Assembly (NCBI RefSeq): GCF_022179545.1
Contig: NZ_AP025518.1
Coordinates: 5,270,001 to 5,334,000 of the forward strand
Length of the DNA stretch: 64,000 nucleotides
From: Mycolicibacterium fortuitum subsp. fortuitum
GTDB taxonomy: Bacteria > Actinomycetota > Actinomycetes > Mycobacteriales > Mycobacteriaceae
Reading direction: 5' to 3'
Shown here: one piece after another, positions 8,533 to 17,157 of the stretch
How the letters are laid out: every line of letters begins with the position of its first letter
How positions within the stretch are numbered: the stretch's first letter is position 1
Notes under the pieces: generated by a model
The model's input: only the letters and a program-made list of their open reading frames with translations
Database searches by the model: none
Told to the model about the DNA's origin: nothing
Made by a program: the position numbers and the translations under genes

Positions 8533-9492
8533 TCACTCCGCCTCACGCCCACCGACCACCGCGTGAATGCGCCCCTGCGGATAGGGCAGGTCGATGCCGT
8601 TCTCGTCGTAGGCCCGCAGAATCTCACGGCGGAGCCGGCGCTGCACCGACCACTGCGCGTTCGGCCGGGTCTTCACGGTCATCCGCAACGTCACCTGGTC
8701 AGCCGAGAACTCCTGTACTCCGAGCATTTCCGGCTCTCCCAAGACTTTTCGCGCAATGTGAGGGTCCGCGACGGCTTGATTGGCGGCGTCGAGTGCCACC
8801 TGCTCCGCTTGGTCGACATCGGCAGTCAGGGCAACAGGCACCTCCACACGGGCGACGGCGTAGTCCTGGCTCATATTGCCGACGCGGGCGATCTCCCCGT
8901 TGCGGACGTACCAGAGCGTGCCGTCAATATCGCGAATGGTGGTGATGCGCAGCCCGACGCTCTGCACCTCTCCGACCACGTCGCCGACGTCGACGGTGTC
9001 ACCGACCCCATACTGATCCTCGAGCAGCATGAATACGCCGGTGACGAAATCGCGGACGAGGTTTTGCGCACCGAACCCGATAGCCAGCCCCACCACTCCG
9101 GCCGAGGCGATAAACGGCGCAATGTTCACTCCGAGCACGCTCAGAATGGCCAGCACCGCCCAGACCAGCAGCACGATCGACACCGTCGACTTCAGCACCG
9201 ACCCGATGGTCTGTGCGCGCTGTTGGCGACGTTCGGCCAGGCGGACACTGCTTTCCGTCGCTGACGTCCGGTCCCGCAAGTAGCGAAGCAGCGGCGGCTT
9301 CCTGGCTTGCCCCTCCACCTCTCCGCTATTGGCTTTTACCGCCCTCCCAGTGGTAGCCCTATCAATCATTCGGTGCAGCAAAAAACGCAGGATTAACGCA
9401 AGGGCGACATACGCCACGATTCGAATCGGTACTTCGATGAACCAATGTCGATTAGTGTCTGTCCATTCAAATGCCAAGTTGTAGACAGTCAT
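8533..9492 (-). CDS. Small-conductance mechanosensitive channel (MscS family)
   Basis: A 319-residue membrane protein from ATG 9492; the open frame extends upstream but that part is basic and not membrane-like. The first TM (VPIRIVAYVALALILRFLL) is followed by a charged loop, then TM2 (TVSIVLLVWAVLAILSVLG) and the pore helix TM3 with the MscS pattern IAPFIASAGVVGLAIGFGAQ and NLVRDFVTGVFM. The beta domain follows: LEDQYGVGDTVDVGDVVGEV, then VRNGEI. A C-terminal alpha/beta vestibule domain completes the protein. Its length is slightly above E. coli MscS (286). The expected role is to release solutes on hypo-osmotic shock. The upstream region has no strong ribosome site. It converges on the phosphoesterase gene with a 2-base gap. 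Confidence 0.9.
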   Translation of the reverse strand: MTVYNLAFEWTDTNRHWFIEVPIRIVAYVALALILRFLLHRMIDRATTGRAVKANSGEVEGQARKPPLLRYLRDRTSATESSVRLAERRQQRAQTIGSVLKSTVSIVLLVWAVLAILSVLGVNIAPFIASAGVVGLAIGFGAQNLVRDFVTGVFMLLEDQYGVGDTVDVGDVVGEVQSVGLRITTIRDIDGTLWYVRNGEIARVGNMSQDYAVARVEVPVALTADVDQAEQVALDAANQAVADPHIARKVLGEPEMLGVQEFSADQVTLRMTVKTRPNAQWSVQRRLRREILRAYDENGIDLPYPQGRIHAVVGGREAE

Positions 9493-9713
9493 GACTTCGA
9501 CCGTACGACAGAACTTTCGGGCGCGTCGAATACAGTTGAGCGGTTCGGGCTCAGGTACCCCGTGAATCCTTTTTCGAAAAGTTCTGTCGGACACACTGCG
9601 GATTGGCGTGCCATGAGGTGGTTGGTCGCGGCTCGTGTCTGTGAACCGATCGGCCAGCGTTGCCGCCGCCCAACGCCTAGCGTGTATCCACCAGCAACCG
9701 AGAGGACGTCGAG

Positions 9714-11696
9714 TTGGCCCTGGAGAGCTCCGTAAACCCGACCACGCCGACGCTGCGCGAGCTCACCGTCCGCGGCATCCTGCTCGGCGGCGCGATCACG
9801 CTGGTGTTCACCGCCGCCAACGTCTATCTCGGGCTCAAGGTCGGGCTGACGTTCGCCACCGCCATCCCGGCCGCGGTCATCTCGATGGCCATCCTGCGCA
9901 ACTTCGCCAACCACTCCATCGTCGAGAACAACATCGTGCAGACCGTCGCCTCGGCGGCCGGCACCCTCTCTGCGATCATCTTCGTTCTGCCCGGGCTGAT
10001 CATGATCGGCTGGTGGACCGGGTTCCCCTATTGGATGACCGTGGCCGTCTGCGCGGTCGGCGGCACCCTCGGCGTCATGTACTCCATCCCCCTGCGCCGG
10101 GCCCTGGTGACCGGCTCGGACCTGCCCTATCCCGAAGGGGTGGCCGCGGCCGAGGTGCTCAAGGTCGGCGACAGCACGCAGGGTCACGAGGAGAACCGCG
10201 TCGGCATCCGGGTCATCGCGTTCGGTGCGCTGGTGTCGGCCGGCTTCGGGCTGCTGGCCAATCTGAAGGTGCTGGCCAACTACGTCGCGGCGTACTTTCG
10301 GGTCGGCGCGGGCGGTTCGATGTTCGGCGCGAGCCTGTCGCTGGCGCTGATCGGCGTGGGCCACCTCATCGGGATGACCGTCGGCATCGCGATGCTCGTC
10401 GGGCTGGTCATCTCCTTCGGGGTACTCCTGCCCATCCGCACCACCGGGACGTTCGGGACCGGCGAGTCGGTGGCCGACGTGATCGACGGCGTGTTCGTGC
10501 ACGAGGTGCGGTTCATCGGCGCCGGGGCGATCGCCGTGGCCGCGGTGTGGACGCTGTTGAAGATCCTGCGCCCGATCATCAAAGGCATCACCGAGGCCAT
10601 GGCCTCGGCACGGGAGCGGCGCGACGGCCAGCTGGTCGACATCACCCAGCGCGACATCCCGTTCCCGCTCGTCGCCGGTGTTGTGGTGGCGATGCTGGTC
10701 CCCATCGCCGTACTGCTGTGGGACTTCAGCCGCGGCACCGCGCTGCAGGGCAGTGCGGCCACGATCATCGTGGCGAGCCTGTTGTTCATCTTCGTCATCG
10801 GCCTGGTCATCGCCGCGGTCTGCGGCTACATGGCCGGCCTGATCGGTTCGTCGAACAGTCCCATTTCCGGCGTCGGCATCCTGACCGTGCTGATCGCGGC
10901 GCTGGTCATCAAGGTGGTCTTCGGCCGCGCCGACGCCGAGCAGTCCACCGCACTGGTGGCCTTCACGCTGTTCGTCGCGGCCGTCACGTTCGGGGTCGCC
11001 ACCATCTCCAACGACAACCTGCAGGACCTCAAGACCGGCCAGCTTGTCGGCGCCACACCGTGGAAACAGCAGGTGGCCTTGGTAATTGGCGTGCTGTTCG
11101 GCTCGGCCATCATCCCGCCGGTGCTCGACCTGATGCAGCAGGCCTTCGGCTTCCTCGGTGCGCCCGGCGCCACCGACCACGCGCTGGCCGCACCGCAGGC
11201 CGCGCTGATCTCGTCGCTCGCCAAAGGCGTATTCGGCGGGTCCCTGGACTGGTCACTGATCGGGCTGGGCGCGGCGATCGGGGCGGTGGTCGTGATTGTC
11301 GACGAAATCCTTACCCGCACATCACGGTTCAGCCTGCCGCCGCTTGCCGTCGGGATGGGCATGTACCTGCCGATGAGCCTGACGCTGATCATCCCGCTCG
11401 GCTCCCTGCTGGGTTTCTTCTACAACCGCTGGGCGGACCGGACTGGCGGCGATGTCGACCGCAAGAAGCGCCTCGGTGTGCTGTTGGCCACCGGCATGAT
11501 CGTCGGCGAGAGCCTTTACGGTGTCGTCTTCGCCGGGTTCGTCGCCGGTACCGGCAGCGATGATCCGTTCGCGATCTTCCGTGGCAATGACGGGACTTTC
11601 GCGGAGGTTGCCGGGATCATCGGGTTCGCGGCGGTGCTGTTGTGGCTGTACAAGCGGACGCGGCGGATTTCTGCGCGTGAGCTGGTGAAGAGCTGA
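9714..11696 (+). CDS. OPT-family oligopeptide transporter (Rv2395-like)
   Basis: A 660-residue integral membrane protein starting at TTG 9714, with GAGAGG about 10 bases upstream. About 14-16 hydrophobic segments run along the whole length. The N-terminal region (TLRELTVRGILLGGAI, then NVYLGLKVGLTFATAIPAAV) and the sequence NNIVQTVASAAGTL are hallmarks of prokaryotic OPT transporters. The mid-protein segments SNSPISGVGILTVLIAAL and NDNLQDLKTGQLVGATPW also fit. The length agrees with M. tuberculosis Rv2395 (about 667 residues). It probably imports peptides or metal-chelate substrates with protons; the substrate is inferred from the family only. A weak GC hairpin (GGCGGC/GCCGCC near 11747-11763) downstream could be its terminator. 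Confidence 0.9.
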   Translation: MALESSVNPTTPTLRELTVRGILLGGAITLVFTAANVYLGLKVGLTFATAIPAAVISMAILRNFANHSIVENNIVQTVASAAGTLSAIIFVLPGLIMIGWWTGFPYWMTVAVCAVGGTLGVMYSIPLRRALVTGSDLPYPEGVAAAEVLKVGDSTQGHEENRVGIRVIAFGALVSAGFGLLANLKVLANYVAAYFRVGAGGSMFGASLSLALIGVGHLIGMTVGIAMLVGLVISFGVLLPIRTTGTFGTGESVADVIDGVFVHEVRFIGAGAIAVAAVWTLLKILRPIIKGITEAMASARERRDGQLVDITQRDIPFPLVAGVVVAMLVPIAVLLWDFSRGTALQGSAATIIVASLLFIFVIGLVIAAVCGYMAGLIGSSNSPISGVGILTVLIAALVIKVVFGRADAEQSTALVAFTLFVAAVTFGVATISNDNLQDLKTGQLVGATPWKQQVALVIGVLFGSAIIPPVLDLMQQAFGFLGAPGATDHALAAPQAALISSLAKGVFGGSLDWSLIGLGAAIGAVVVIVDEILTRTSRFSLPPLAVGMGMYLPMSLTLIIPLGSLLGFFYNRWADRTGGDVDRKKRLGVLLATGMIVGESLYGVVFAGFVAGTGSDDPFAIFRGNDGTFAEVAGIIGFAAVLLWLYKRTRRISARELVKS

Positions 11697-11875
11697 GGCA
11701 CGGGCCCGCGAAACAGCTCCACGTGAGGTGACCATGGGCGTGACTGGGCGGCGCGCTGCCGCCGCGGACCATGTCCAGCAAATCCACAGCTATCGCCGAT
11801 ATTCTGCCGCCAACGACGGACCGCGGGGACGGCGATGCACATTGGTGCCAGTTTCGGCGACGAGGACTCGCGGCG

Positions 11876-12149
11876 GTGACGACCTTGCGCGTGAACGTAA
11901 GCGATCTGCATGAGGCGGCCCGTCAGCTGAATGTCCTTGCTGAAAACCTCGCAAGAGGTGAACCGTCTGGCGAATCTTCAGGGCCAGCATGGCTATCCAG
12001 CCCATGCACCGGACGGGAGTTTGATGGACGTCGTAGACCAGCATTCCGGAGCTGATAACTACCAAAAGAGCTGGATTCCAGTGGATCCGGCATTCATCGG
12101 CGGACCCGCGCAGGCCGAATTCGTCCATGTGACGTATCCAGGCGAATGA
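11876..12149 (+). pseudogene. Remnant of a T7SS-targeted amidase-domain toxin (locus A)
   Basis: From GTG 11876 the frame reads MTTLRVNVSDLHEAARQLN followed by VLAENLARGEPSGES. This is typical of the N-terminal helix of EspC-like ESX secretion targets, but the frame then runs into unrelated, disordered sequence. Overlapping it in another frame, 12020-12149 encodes GSLMDVVDQHSGADNY and AEFVHVTYPGE. These align closely with the C-terminus of the amidase domain at locus B (LTDVVDQHAAGDNNF and AEFVHLNYPGD, 34216-34340). The piece between them, including the catalytic Cys part of the amidase, is missing. The locus is therefore a deletion/frameshift relic of a secreted toxin gene. Its stop overlaps the following partner gene by ATGA, as expected for an originally coupled pair. 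Confidence 0.6.
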
Positions 12150-12688
12150 GCCTCGAACAGCGGGGCGGTCCCGCAATCAAATACGCAATCGCCGCTTTGG
12201 CACTGGCGGTGTTCGCAGCGGTCGGTGTTCTCGTTCTCCATCGGAGTAACGGGGCGATCAGCGCTGTCGCGGCAAGGCAAGCCATCGGTGTCCTTATTGG
12301 CGGCTTGGTGCTACTGGCCGGTGGAATGGCGCTGCGCAGATTCGCACGTCTACGCCAACCACGGCAGAAAACACTGGCCCGCAGCGAAATAGCCTTGCTC
12401 ACGCTGGGATGCATCATCACGGCTCTCATGGTCGGCTACATGGGGTTTGTCACCCTCGCTCACGACAAGGACGCCACTGATTCCGAATTGGCAGATTTCA
12501 CTCCCACCATTCAGCGGGACAGAGTCCAGTCAGCTATCGACGCGCTCAACGACGGCAAGCTGGAGCAGGGGTTCACTCGTTTGACATACGTCCCTGGCTC
12601 GACGGTGCAAAGCGATTCGGGTCTGCTGCACGGATAGGTGACATCTGAGTTGGCTTGCCCAGGGTGGGTGAGCTGGAAGGATGTCAGC

Positions 12689-12997
12689 ATGGCAAGGCCC
12701 TACCCTCGCGAGTTCCGTGACGATGTCGTCCGGGTCGCCCGCGACCGCGATGACGGGGTGACGATCGAGCAGATCGCCACTGATTTCGGTGTGCACCCGG
12801 TGACGCTGCACAAGTGGATGCGCCAAGCCGATATCGACGAGGGCGCCAAGCCGGGCAAGCGCACTGGCGAGTCCGCTGAGCTGCGGGATGCGCGGCGTCG
12901 GATCAAGCTGCTCGAGCAGGAGAATGAAGTGCTGCGCCGGGCTGCGGCCTATCTGTCACAGGCCAACCTTCCGGGAAAAGGCTCTACCCGCTCGTAA
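12689..12997 (+). CDS. IS3-family transposase OrfA (helix-turn-helix part)
   Basis: A 102-residue protein from ATG 12689 (MARPYPREFRDDVVRVAR), with GGAAGGA 7-13 bases upstream. It contains the typical HTH_Tnp_1 helix-turn-helix (EQIATDFGVHPVTLHKWMRQ) and a C-terminal leucine zipper (LRDARRRIKLLEQENEVLRR) used for multimerisation. It binds the IS ends. Frameshifting at 12973-12979 would join it to OrfB and make the active OrfAB transposase; the unshifted product terminates at 12997 and often acts as a regulator in this family. Because the frame is open for 17 codons upstream, an earlier start is possible but lacks a ribosome site. Confidence 0.92.
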   Translation: MARPYPREFRDDVVRVARDRDDGVTIEQIATDFGVHPVTLHKWMRQADIDEGAKPGKRTGESAELRDARRRIKLLEQENEVLRRAAAYLSQANLPGKGSTRS

Positions 12998-13851
12998 GTG
13001 AGCTCGCCGCCGATGGGATCCCCGTCGCGGTGACGTGCCGGGTACTCAAGCTCGCCCGCCAGCCTTACTACCGCTGGCGGGCCAATCCCATCACCGACGC
13101 TGAGGTCATCGAGGCGTATCGCGCCAATGCCCTGTTCGATGCTCACAAGGATGACCCGGAGTTCGGCTACCGCTACCTTGTCGAAGAGGCATCCGATGCC
13201 GGCGAGCCGATGGCGCAGCGCACTGGTTGGCGGATCTGCTCGCAGAACCGGTGGTGGAGCGTGTTCGGCAAGAAGCGCGGCAAGAACGGCAAAGTGGGCC
13301 CGCCGGTGCACGATGATCTTGTCGAGCGCGACTTCACCGCTGGTGGTCCAAATCAGCTGTGGCTCAGCGATATCACCGAGCATCGCACCGATGAGGGCAA
13401 GCTCTATCTTTGTGCGATCAAGGACGTGTTCTCCAACCGCATCGTCGGGTACTCGATCGACTCTCGAATGAAGTCCCGGCTGGCCGCTGCAGCGCTCAGT
13501 AGCGCGGTGGCACGCCACGGTGATGTGGCCGGTTGCATTCTGCACTCTGATCGCGGATCTCAGTTCAGGTCAAGGAAATTCGTGCACGCGCTCGGCCATC
13601 ACGAGATGGTTGGATCGATGGGCCGTGTCGGAGCGGCCGGCGACAATGCAGCCATGGAGAGCTTCTTCGCGCTGCTCCAGAAGAACGTGCTCGATCGCCG
13701 CCGGTGGAGCACACGAGAAGAGTTGAGGATCGCGATCGTCACCTGGATCGAACGGACCTACCATCGCCGCCGACGCCAAGCCGGACTCGGGCGGTTGACC
13801 CCGATCGAATTCGAAGCGATTATGACCGCACCGGCCAGTCAGGCCGCGTGA
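12970..13851 (+). CDS. IS3-family transposase OrfB (DDE integrase domain)
   Basis: The OrfB frame is entered by -1 frameshifting near 12973-12979; a possible independent GTG start is at 13030 (273 residues). The N-terminal HTH_21-like part (VLKLARQPYYRWRANPI ... DPEFGYRYL) is followed by the rve catalytic core. Its acidic triad is visible: D in LWLSDITEH, D in LHSDRGSQF and E in GDNAAMESFFALLQKN. It ends with the conserved IS3 tail (RRRRQAGLGRLTPIEFE). No stop or frameshift interrupts the core. The start coordinate is the first base of the -1 frame at the slippery site, not an initiation codon. Confidence 0.9.
   Translation, partial: SGKRLYPLVSELAADGIPVAVTCRVLKLARQPYYRWRANPITDAEVIEAYRANALFDAHKDDPEFGYRYLVEEASDAGEPMAQRTGWRICSQNRWWSVFGKKRGKNGKVGPPVHDDLVERDFTAGGPNQLWLSDITEHRTDEGKLYLCAIKDVFSNRIVGYSIDSRMKSRLAAAALSSAVARHGDVAGCILHSDRGSQFRSRKFVHALGHHEMVGSMGRVGAAGDNAAMESFFALLQKNVLDRRRWSTREELRIAIVTWIERTYHRRRRQAGLGRLTPIEFEAIMTAPASQAA
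12973..12979 (+). other. Programmed -1 ribosomal frameshift site (G GGA AAA)
   Basis: In the OrfA frame the bases read G GGA AAA, a classical X XXY YYZ slippery heptamer. A -1 slip places ribosomes in the OrfB frame, which is open from before this point to 13851. It would fuse the OrfA DNA-binding part to the DDE domain. Confidence 0.75.
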
Positions 13852-14142
13852 CCGAAACTGTCACCTGATCGTGCAGCAGACCCTTCCTATCTGGAGCAGG
13901 AACGCAACATCCACGCTGCCATGCCGCCGGGCGGTTGCCGCTACTACCTGAAGGACATCGAAGACCTCGGAGTTCAAGGCACGAAGCTTGTCCCCGGGTT
14001 GCCAGAACCGATGCAGACTTATCAACTGAATGCCGACGTGGACCAACAATGTCCCGGGCAGTCCCCTGTGCCACGCGCCCTTCCCATCCTGCTCGTTCAC
14101 CACTGGGGCCATTGGACGCCGGTAGCTGTGGGCATCCGTTGA

Positions 14143-14673
14143 GCTCGGTGCCGTTGAGAGTCCTTTCACAGCCAGGGCTTTCATCGATGCGGTAGGTTGC
14201 CCTTCGCCTACAGCCCCGGCCACGTCGCAGCAGTATGTCGTTCGAAATATGTGTTTACCCGACAGACGAAGAGCACCGAGGTGACGGCGCTGGTGTTGCG
14301 CAGCAGCTGCAGTCTTCTGCGGTCTCGCGAGTTCAGGGCACTGCCAAGGTCCTGCGCCCGTTGTTGCTTGTCCGGCAGGTAGCGCTTCATCTGGCGCATA
14401 CGGTCATCCTCGACTTCCTGAGGTACCAGCCCTCGACAGCACCGCCGGGGATGACGACGAAAGCACAAGTACGGCGGCCAAAGCCACACGCCTGACCTTT
14501 ACTCTCCGCACGGCGCCCCCTATCCGGGCGCACAACACTACGCCGGGCGGTCGCCGCCGGCTGCCGGGCGCCGACGGCATGGCCGGTCACCGTCATTCGG
14601 GCGAGTTGTCGGTGCCCACCTTCATACTGTGCGGCTCGCTGGAGATTCCACGTCGAGCGAGAGGAAGCTCCCG
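14143..14673. other. 531-bp region with no convincing gene
   Basis: Several short open frames exist on both strands, but none combines a ribosome site, a start and a protein-like composition. On the minus strand a signal-peptide-like GTG frame (VALAAVLVLSSSPAVLSRA) near 14488 stops after 26 codons. A basic helical fragment (MKRYLPDKQQRAQDLGSAL) follows in another frame. This looks like a decayed gene, perhaps part of the degenerate toxin locus next to it. Confidence 0.4.
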
Positions 14674-15363
14674 ATGACGCTGCGAACTGCCACGCTGAAC
14701 ATCCGCCACGGCGGCAGCAAGAACGCTGACACACTCACCGCACGGCTGCTGGGCTATGACGCTGACCTGCTCGTGGTGACCGAGTTCCGGACCAGCGACG
14801 CGGGTGCTGCCCTGGTCGCCCAACTCGAACAGGCCGGATATGAGACCTCGCATCCCGCGTCGGACCCGAGGCACAACACCGTGCTCATCGCCTCGCGTAC
14901 CCCGATCGACCGGGCCTCGCGTTTCAGCCGGGATGTATCCGCCCATCACGTATGGTGCGTCGAGTTCGACGGGACCATCGTCGCCGGTGTCTACCTGCCG
15001 CAGGCCCACGCGAAACTCTCCTACTGGGAGGCGTTGATCGACCGGGCCCGTCGCAGTGAGGTCGACCTGCTCATCGGCGACTTCAACACGGGCAACAACG
15101 ATCTCGACAAGGGCACTAACTTCGTCGGGCCGGAGATGCCCGGGCGGTTGATTGCGTCCGGTTACGTGGACGTGTGGCGATCGCTGCATCCCGGTGTCCG
15201 CGAGTACTCGTGGTTCAGCCGCCCCGGTGACAACGGGTTCCGCCTCGACTACATCTACGCCACGCCCGAGTATGCGGGACGCGTCCGCACCTGCGAGTTC
15301 GACCACGCGCCGCGCCTGGCCGGCGAGACGGACCATTCGGGGCTGGTCGCGATGTTGGACTAG
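14674..15363 (+). CDS. Endonuclease/exonuclease/phosphatase (EEP) family protein
   Basis: A 229-residue protein from ATG 14674, with GAGAGGAAG 7-15 bases upstream. EEP-fold motifs occur in order: TLNIRHGG (7-14, metal/strand 1), VVTEF with the catalytic Glu (about 36), HNTVLIASRTP, LIGDFNTG (Asp/Asn pair, about residues 130-137), FRLDYIYATP (Asp, about 191) and the terminal ETDHSGLVA with the catalytic His. This set is diagnostic for Mg-dependent phosphodiesterases such as exonuclease III, DNase I and sphingomyelinase-like enzymes. No signal peptide is present, so it should act in the cytoplasm. The substrate cannot be told from sequence. It is followed after 49 bases by an HNH endonuclease gene on the same strand. 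Confidence 0.85.
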   Translation: MTLRTATLNIRHGGSKNADTLTARLLGYDADLLVVTEFRTSDAGAALVAQLEQAGYETSHPASDPRHNTVLIASRTPIDRASRFSRDVSAHHVWCVEFDGTIVAGVYLPQAHAKLSYWEALIDRARRSEVDLLIGDFNTGNNDLDKGTNFVGPEMPGRLIASGYVDVWRSLHPGVREYSWFSRPGDNGFRLDYIYATPEYAGRVRTCEFDHAPRLAGETDHSGLVAMLD

Positions 15364-15412
15364 CGCAAAGAAGGGGCGGGTGAACGAGTGTGCGGTGTGA
15401 GAAAGTGCGACT

Positions 15413-16486
15413 GTGGACGATCCACTACTGCTCGGCCAGCGTGTGGTGGCGATCCTGGAGACCGGACAACGGGACGCCACCTACAAGCTGGCCACCCTGA
15501 TGGGTCTGATCGAGCACTGCATCGAAAACCTGCCACCCGAACCCGACGATCGACTGCGGGTACCGCTCCCCGACCTCGCGCACCGCGTGCTGGGCATCTA
15601 CTGGCGGCAGGTGCGGACCTTCGACGGCCACGTCCTGCGGCAACGCCGGACCGGCTCGAAGGCGCGCATCATCGATGCCACGCTGGAGCTTCGCGCGGCG
15701 GCCGGCGCGGGAAACGGTGGCCTGTCGCTGGAACTGGCCAAGGTCCGAGCACCCACGGACTATCAGGCGGCCATCGACAAGATCGTGATCGCCATGGCCA
15801 AGCAGCCGCTGCCGCGGCTGCAGAAGCTGCCAGGATCGGCAACCGGTGACCCGTTTCTATACGACGACTCGTTCCTCGGTGAGAACGTCTCCCGGAAGAC
15901 CCTACGTGCCCATGGCGATGCGATCGAGTTGATGCCCGGCGTGGCGCACGGGTTGGCCCGGCTGGCCGGGCTGCTCAAACCCGCACTGGAAATCATGTGG
16001 GTCGACGACGTCCGCGGGATGAACAAGTTCCTGACGGCGGACGTGCCCGACGTCGCCGGGCATCTGTTCGGCCGGGACCGCACGGACCTCGCCGCCGTCC
16101 GTGGCCCCTTGACGCAGGCCTTCGGCCCGCACTGCTTCTACTGCAATACCCATCTTCAACCAGGCGATCCGGTCGACCACGTGCTGCCGTGGTCGTTGGT
16201 CGGCATCGACGGGTTGGCCAACCTGGTGCTGGCCTGCCGTCGATGCAACGGCGACAAGAGCAATGCCCTGCCCGCGGTCAGCATCGTCGATCGGGTCCTC
16301 GACCGAGACCGCGACGTGCTGGAACAGATCGCCGACGAAATCCGTTGGCCGACAGAGCACAACCGCGTGGTGGCCGCGGCGCGGGGGATCTACCGGGGGC
16401 AACCAGCCGGTATCCCGACGTGGACCGGCTATAAGACGAGCACACGGCTGGATATCGCGTTCCCGCCGTGGTGGGCAACGACGTAA
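15413..16486 (+). CDS. HNH endonuclease domain protein
   Basis: A 357-residue protein starting at GTG 15413. The N-terminal 220 residues are helical and not assigned. The C-terminal HNH nuclease module has all expected features: the zinc-binding pair C241/C244 (CFYC), the catalytic D255-H256 (VDHVLPWS), N270 (LANLVLACRRCN) and the second pair C275/C278. The family cleaves DNA using one metal ion; the biological role here (restriction, phage defence or housekeeping) is unknown. A similar layout is seen in uncharacterised actinobacterial 'HNH endonuclease' genes. No obvious ribosome site better than the GTG was found. Confidence 0.85.
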   Translation: MDDPLLLGQRVVAILETGQRDATYKLATLMGLIEHCIENLPPEPDDRLRVPLPDLAHRVLGIYWRQVRTFDGHVLRQRRTGSKARIIDATLELRAAAGAGNGGLSLELAKVRAPTDYQAAIDKIVIAMAKQPLPRLQKLPGSATGDPFLYDDSFLGENVSRKTLRAHGDAIELMPGVAHGLARLAGLLKPALEIMWVDDVRGMNKFLTADVPDVAGHLFGRDRTDLAAVRGPLTQAFGPHCFYCNTHLQPGDPVDHVLPWSLVGIDGLANLVLACRRCNGDKSNALPAVSIVDRVLDRDRDVLEQIADEIRWPTEHNRVVAAARGIYRGQPAGIPTWTGYKTSTRLDIAFPPWWATT

Positions 16487-16544
16487 ATAATCGGCTGCGC
16501 CAGGTGATCGACGGGCTGGACCGGATGGGGAGCCGCTCAACACT

Positions 16545-17113
16545 TTGCTCTTCACGATCGGCACCGACGCGGTCAGCTGGGCCGAGCTCCTCGGCTTCGT
16601 CACCGGCGGGCTGTGCGTCGCGCTGTCGGTGCGGCGCAACATCCTGAACTTCCCGGTCGGGATCGCCAACAACGCGTTCTTCCTCGTGCTGTTCACCTCG
16701 GCCAGTCTGTGGGCGGCCTCGGGCGTGCAGGTGCTCTACACCACGCTCGGTTTCGCCGGGTGGTGGCAGTGGCTACGCGGCCGAGCGGAAACGGGCGCCA
16801 CCGTGGTGCGACGCAGCAGCCGGACCGAGTTGGCTTGGTGCGCCGTGTTCTTGGTGCTCGGCACGTGGGTCCTGTACGTCATCCTGACGGCCGCCCACGA
16901 TGCGGCCCGTTCCTGGATGCGGTGACGACGTGTCTGTCACTGATCGCGCAATGGCTGCTCAACACGCGGCGGATCGAGACCTGGTACTTCTGGATCGCCG
17001 CCGACTGCATCTTCATCCCGCTCTATCTCAGCCAGGGCCTGATCCTCACCGCGGCGGTGCACCTGCTGTTCCTCGGCCTCTGCGTCGCCGGGCTGCGGGC
17101 CTGGACCCGTTAG
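16545..17113 (+). pseudogene. pnuC: Nicotinamide riboside transporter PnuC, frameshifted
   Basis: The first frame (TTG 16545 to 16925) encodes PnuC membrane segments: SWAELLGFVTGGLCVALSV, FPVGIANNAFFLVLF, QVLYTTLGFAGWWQWLRG and AWCAVFLVLGTWVLYVIL. The C-terminal part is in a different frame: FLDAVTTCLSLIAQWLLN, then RIETWYFWIAADCIFIPLYL, ending at 17113. Together they make a normal-length PnuC (about 190 residues). A one-base loss near 16908-16914 (GCGGCCCGTTCC) separates them. The C-terminal half carries the conserved N-x6-W-x2-W substrate motif region, so the truncated first frame should not transport. A sequencing error is possible, but the downstream nadR is also dead, which favours real decay. 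Confidence 0.8.
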
Positions 17114-17157
17114 CTGGCACCGGCCGATGACACTCTGCCGGCAGACAGCGCGGTCCG

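Larger units (their letters stand above)
12619..13883 (+). mobile_element. Complete IS3-family insertion sequence, 1265 bp
   Basis: The terminal inverted repeats are 25 bp: 12619-12643 and 13859-13883. Both outer ends read GGGTCTGCTGCACG, then three differing bases, then AGGTGACA (22 of 25 identical). The flanks carry a 3-bp direct repeat TTC (12616-12618 and 13884-13886), the usual IS3 target duplication. It contains overlapping orfA and orfB in +1/-1 arrangement with a slippery heptamer between them. Excision in silico restores the interrupted reading frame of the host gene exactly. All transposase motifs look intact, so the element may be active. Confidence 0.9.
12146..14142 (+). pseudogene. 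Membrane partner/immunity-like gene split by IS3 element (locus A)
   Basis: The coding pieces are 12146-12618 and 13887-14142. Removing the IS and one TTC copy gives an uninterrupted 242-residue frame with no other defect, so the insertion looks recent. The N-terminus has two TM helices (YAIAALALAVFAAVGVLVL; IGVLIGGLVLLAGGMAL) and a third (LTLGCIITALMVGYMGF), then an extracytoplasmic domain. The domain's HAAMPPGGCRYYL ... VDQQCPG ... HHWGHWTPVAVGI pattern is homologous to the locus B protein (QAAMPLPGCSYSL ... VTESCPS ... TEGAHWTDALIVI). Its position directly after an amidase-toxin gene in both loci suggests an immunity protein facing the cell wall; this is inference. As it stands the gene is disrupted. 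Confidence 0.75.

Noticed and set aside
9489..11180. 563-codon open frame on the minus strand
   Set aside because: It is fully antisense to the OPT transporter, rich in Asp/Arg/Gly/His as expected from a GC-rich shadow frame, and has no domain pattern.
12633..13870. Alternative IS3 ends at AGGTGACA/TGTCACCT with a GAT duplication
   Set aside because: The inverted match continues outward for another 14 perfect bases on both sides, ending at a TTC duplication, so the longer element is more likely. A palindromic target with a coincidental 14-bp match is less parsimonious, although not impossible.
14235..14495. 86-codon plus-strand frame after locus A
   Set aside because: It competes with equally long frames on the other strand; no start context or recognisable motif.
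16613..17113. Two separate small membrane-protein genes in place of pnuC
   Set aside because: The pieces are consecutive parts of one PnuC in different frames; neither alone has the full set of helices.
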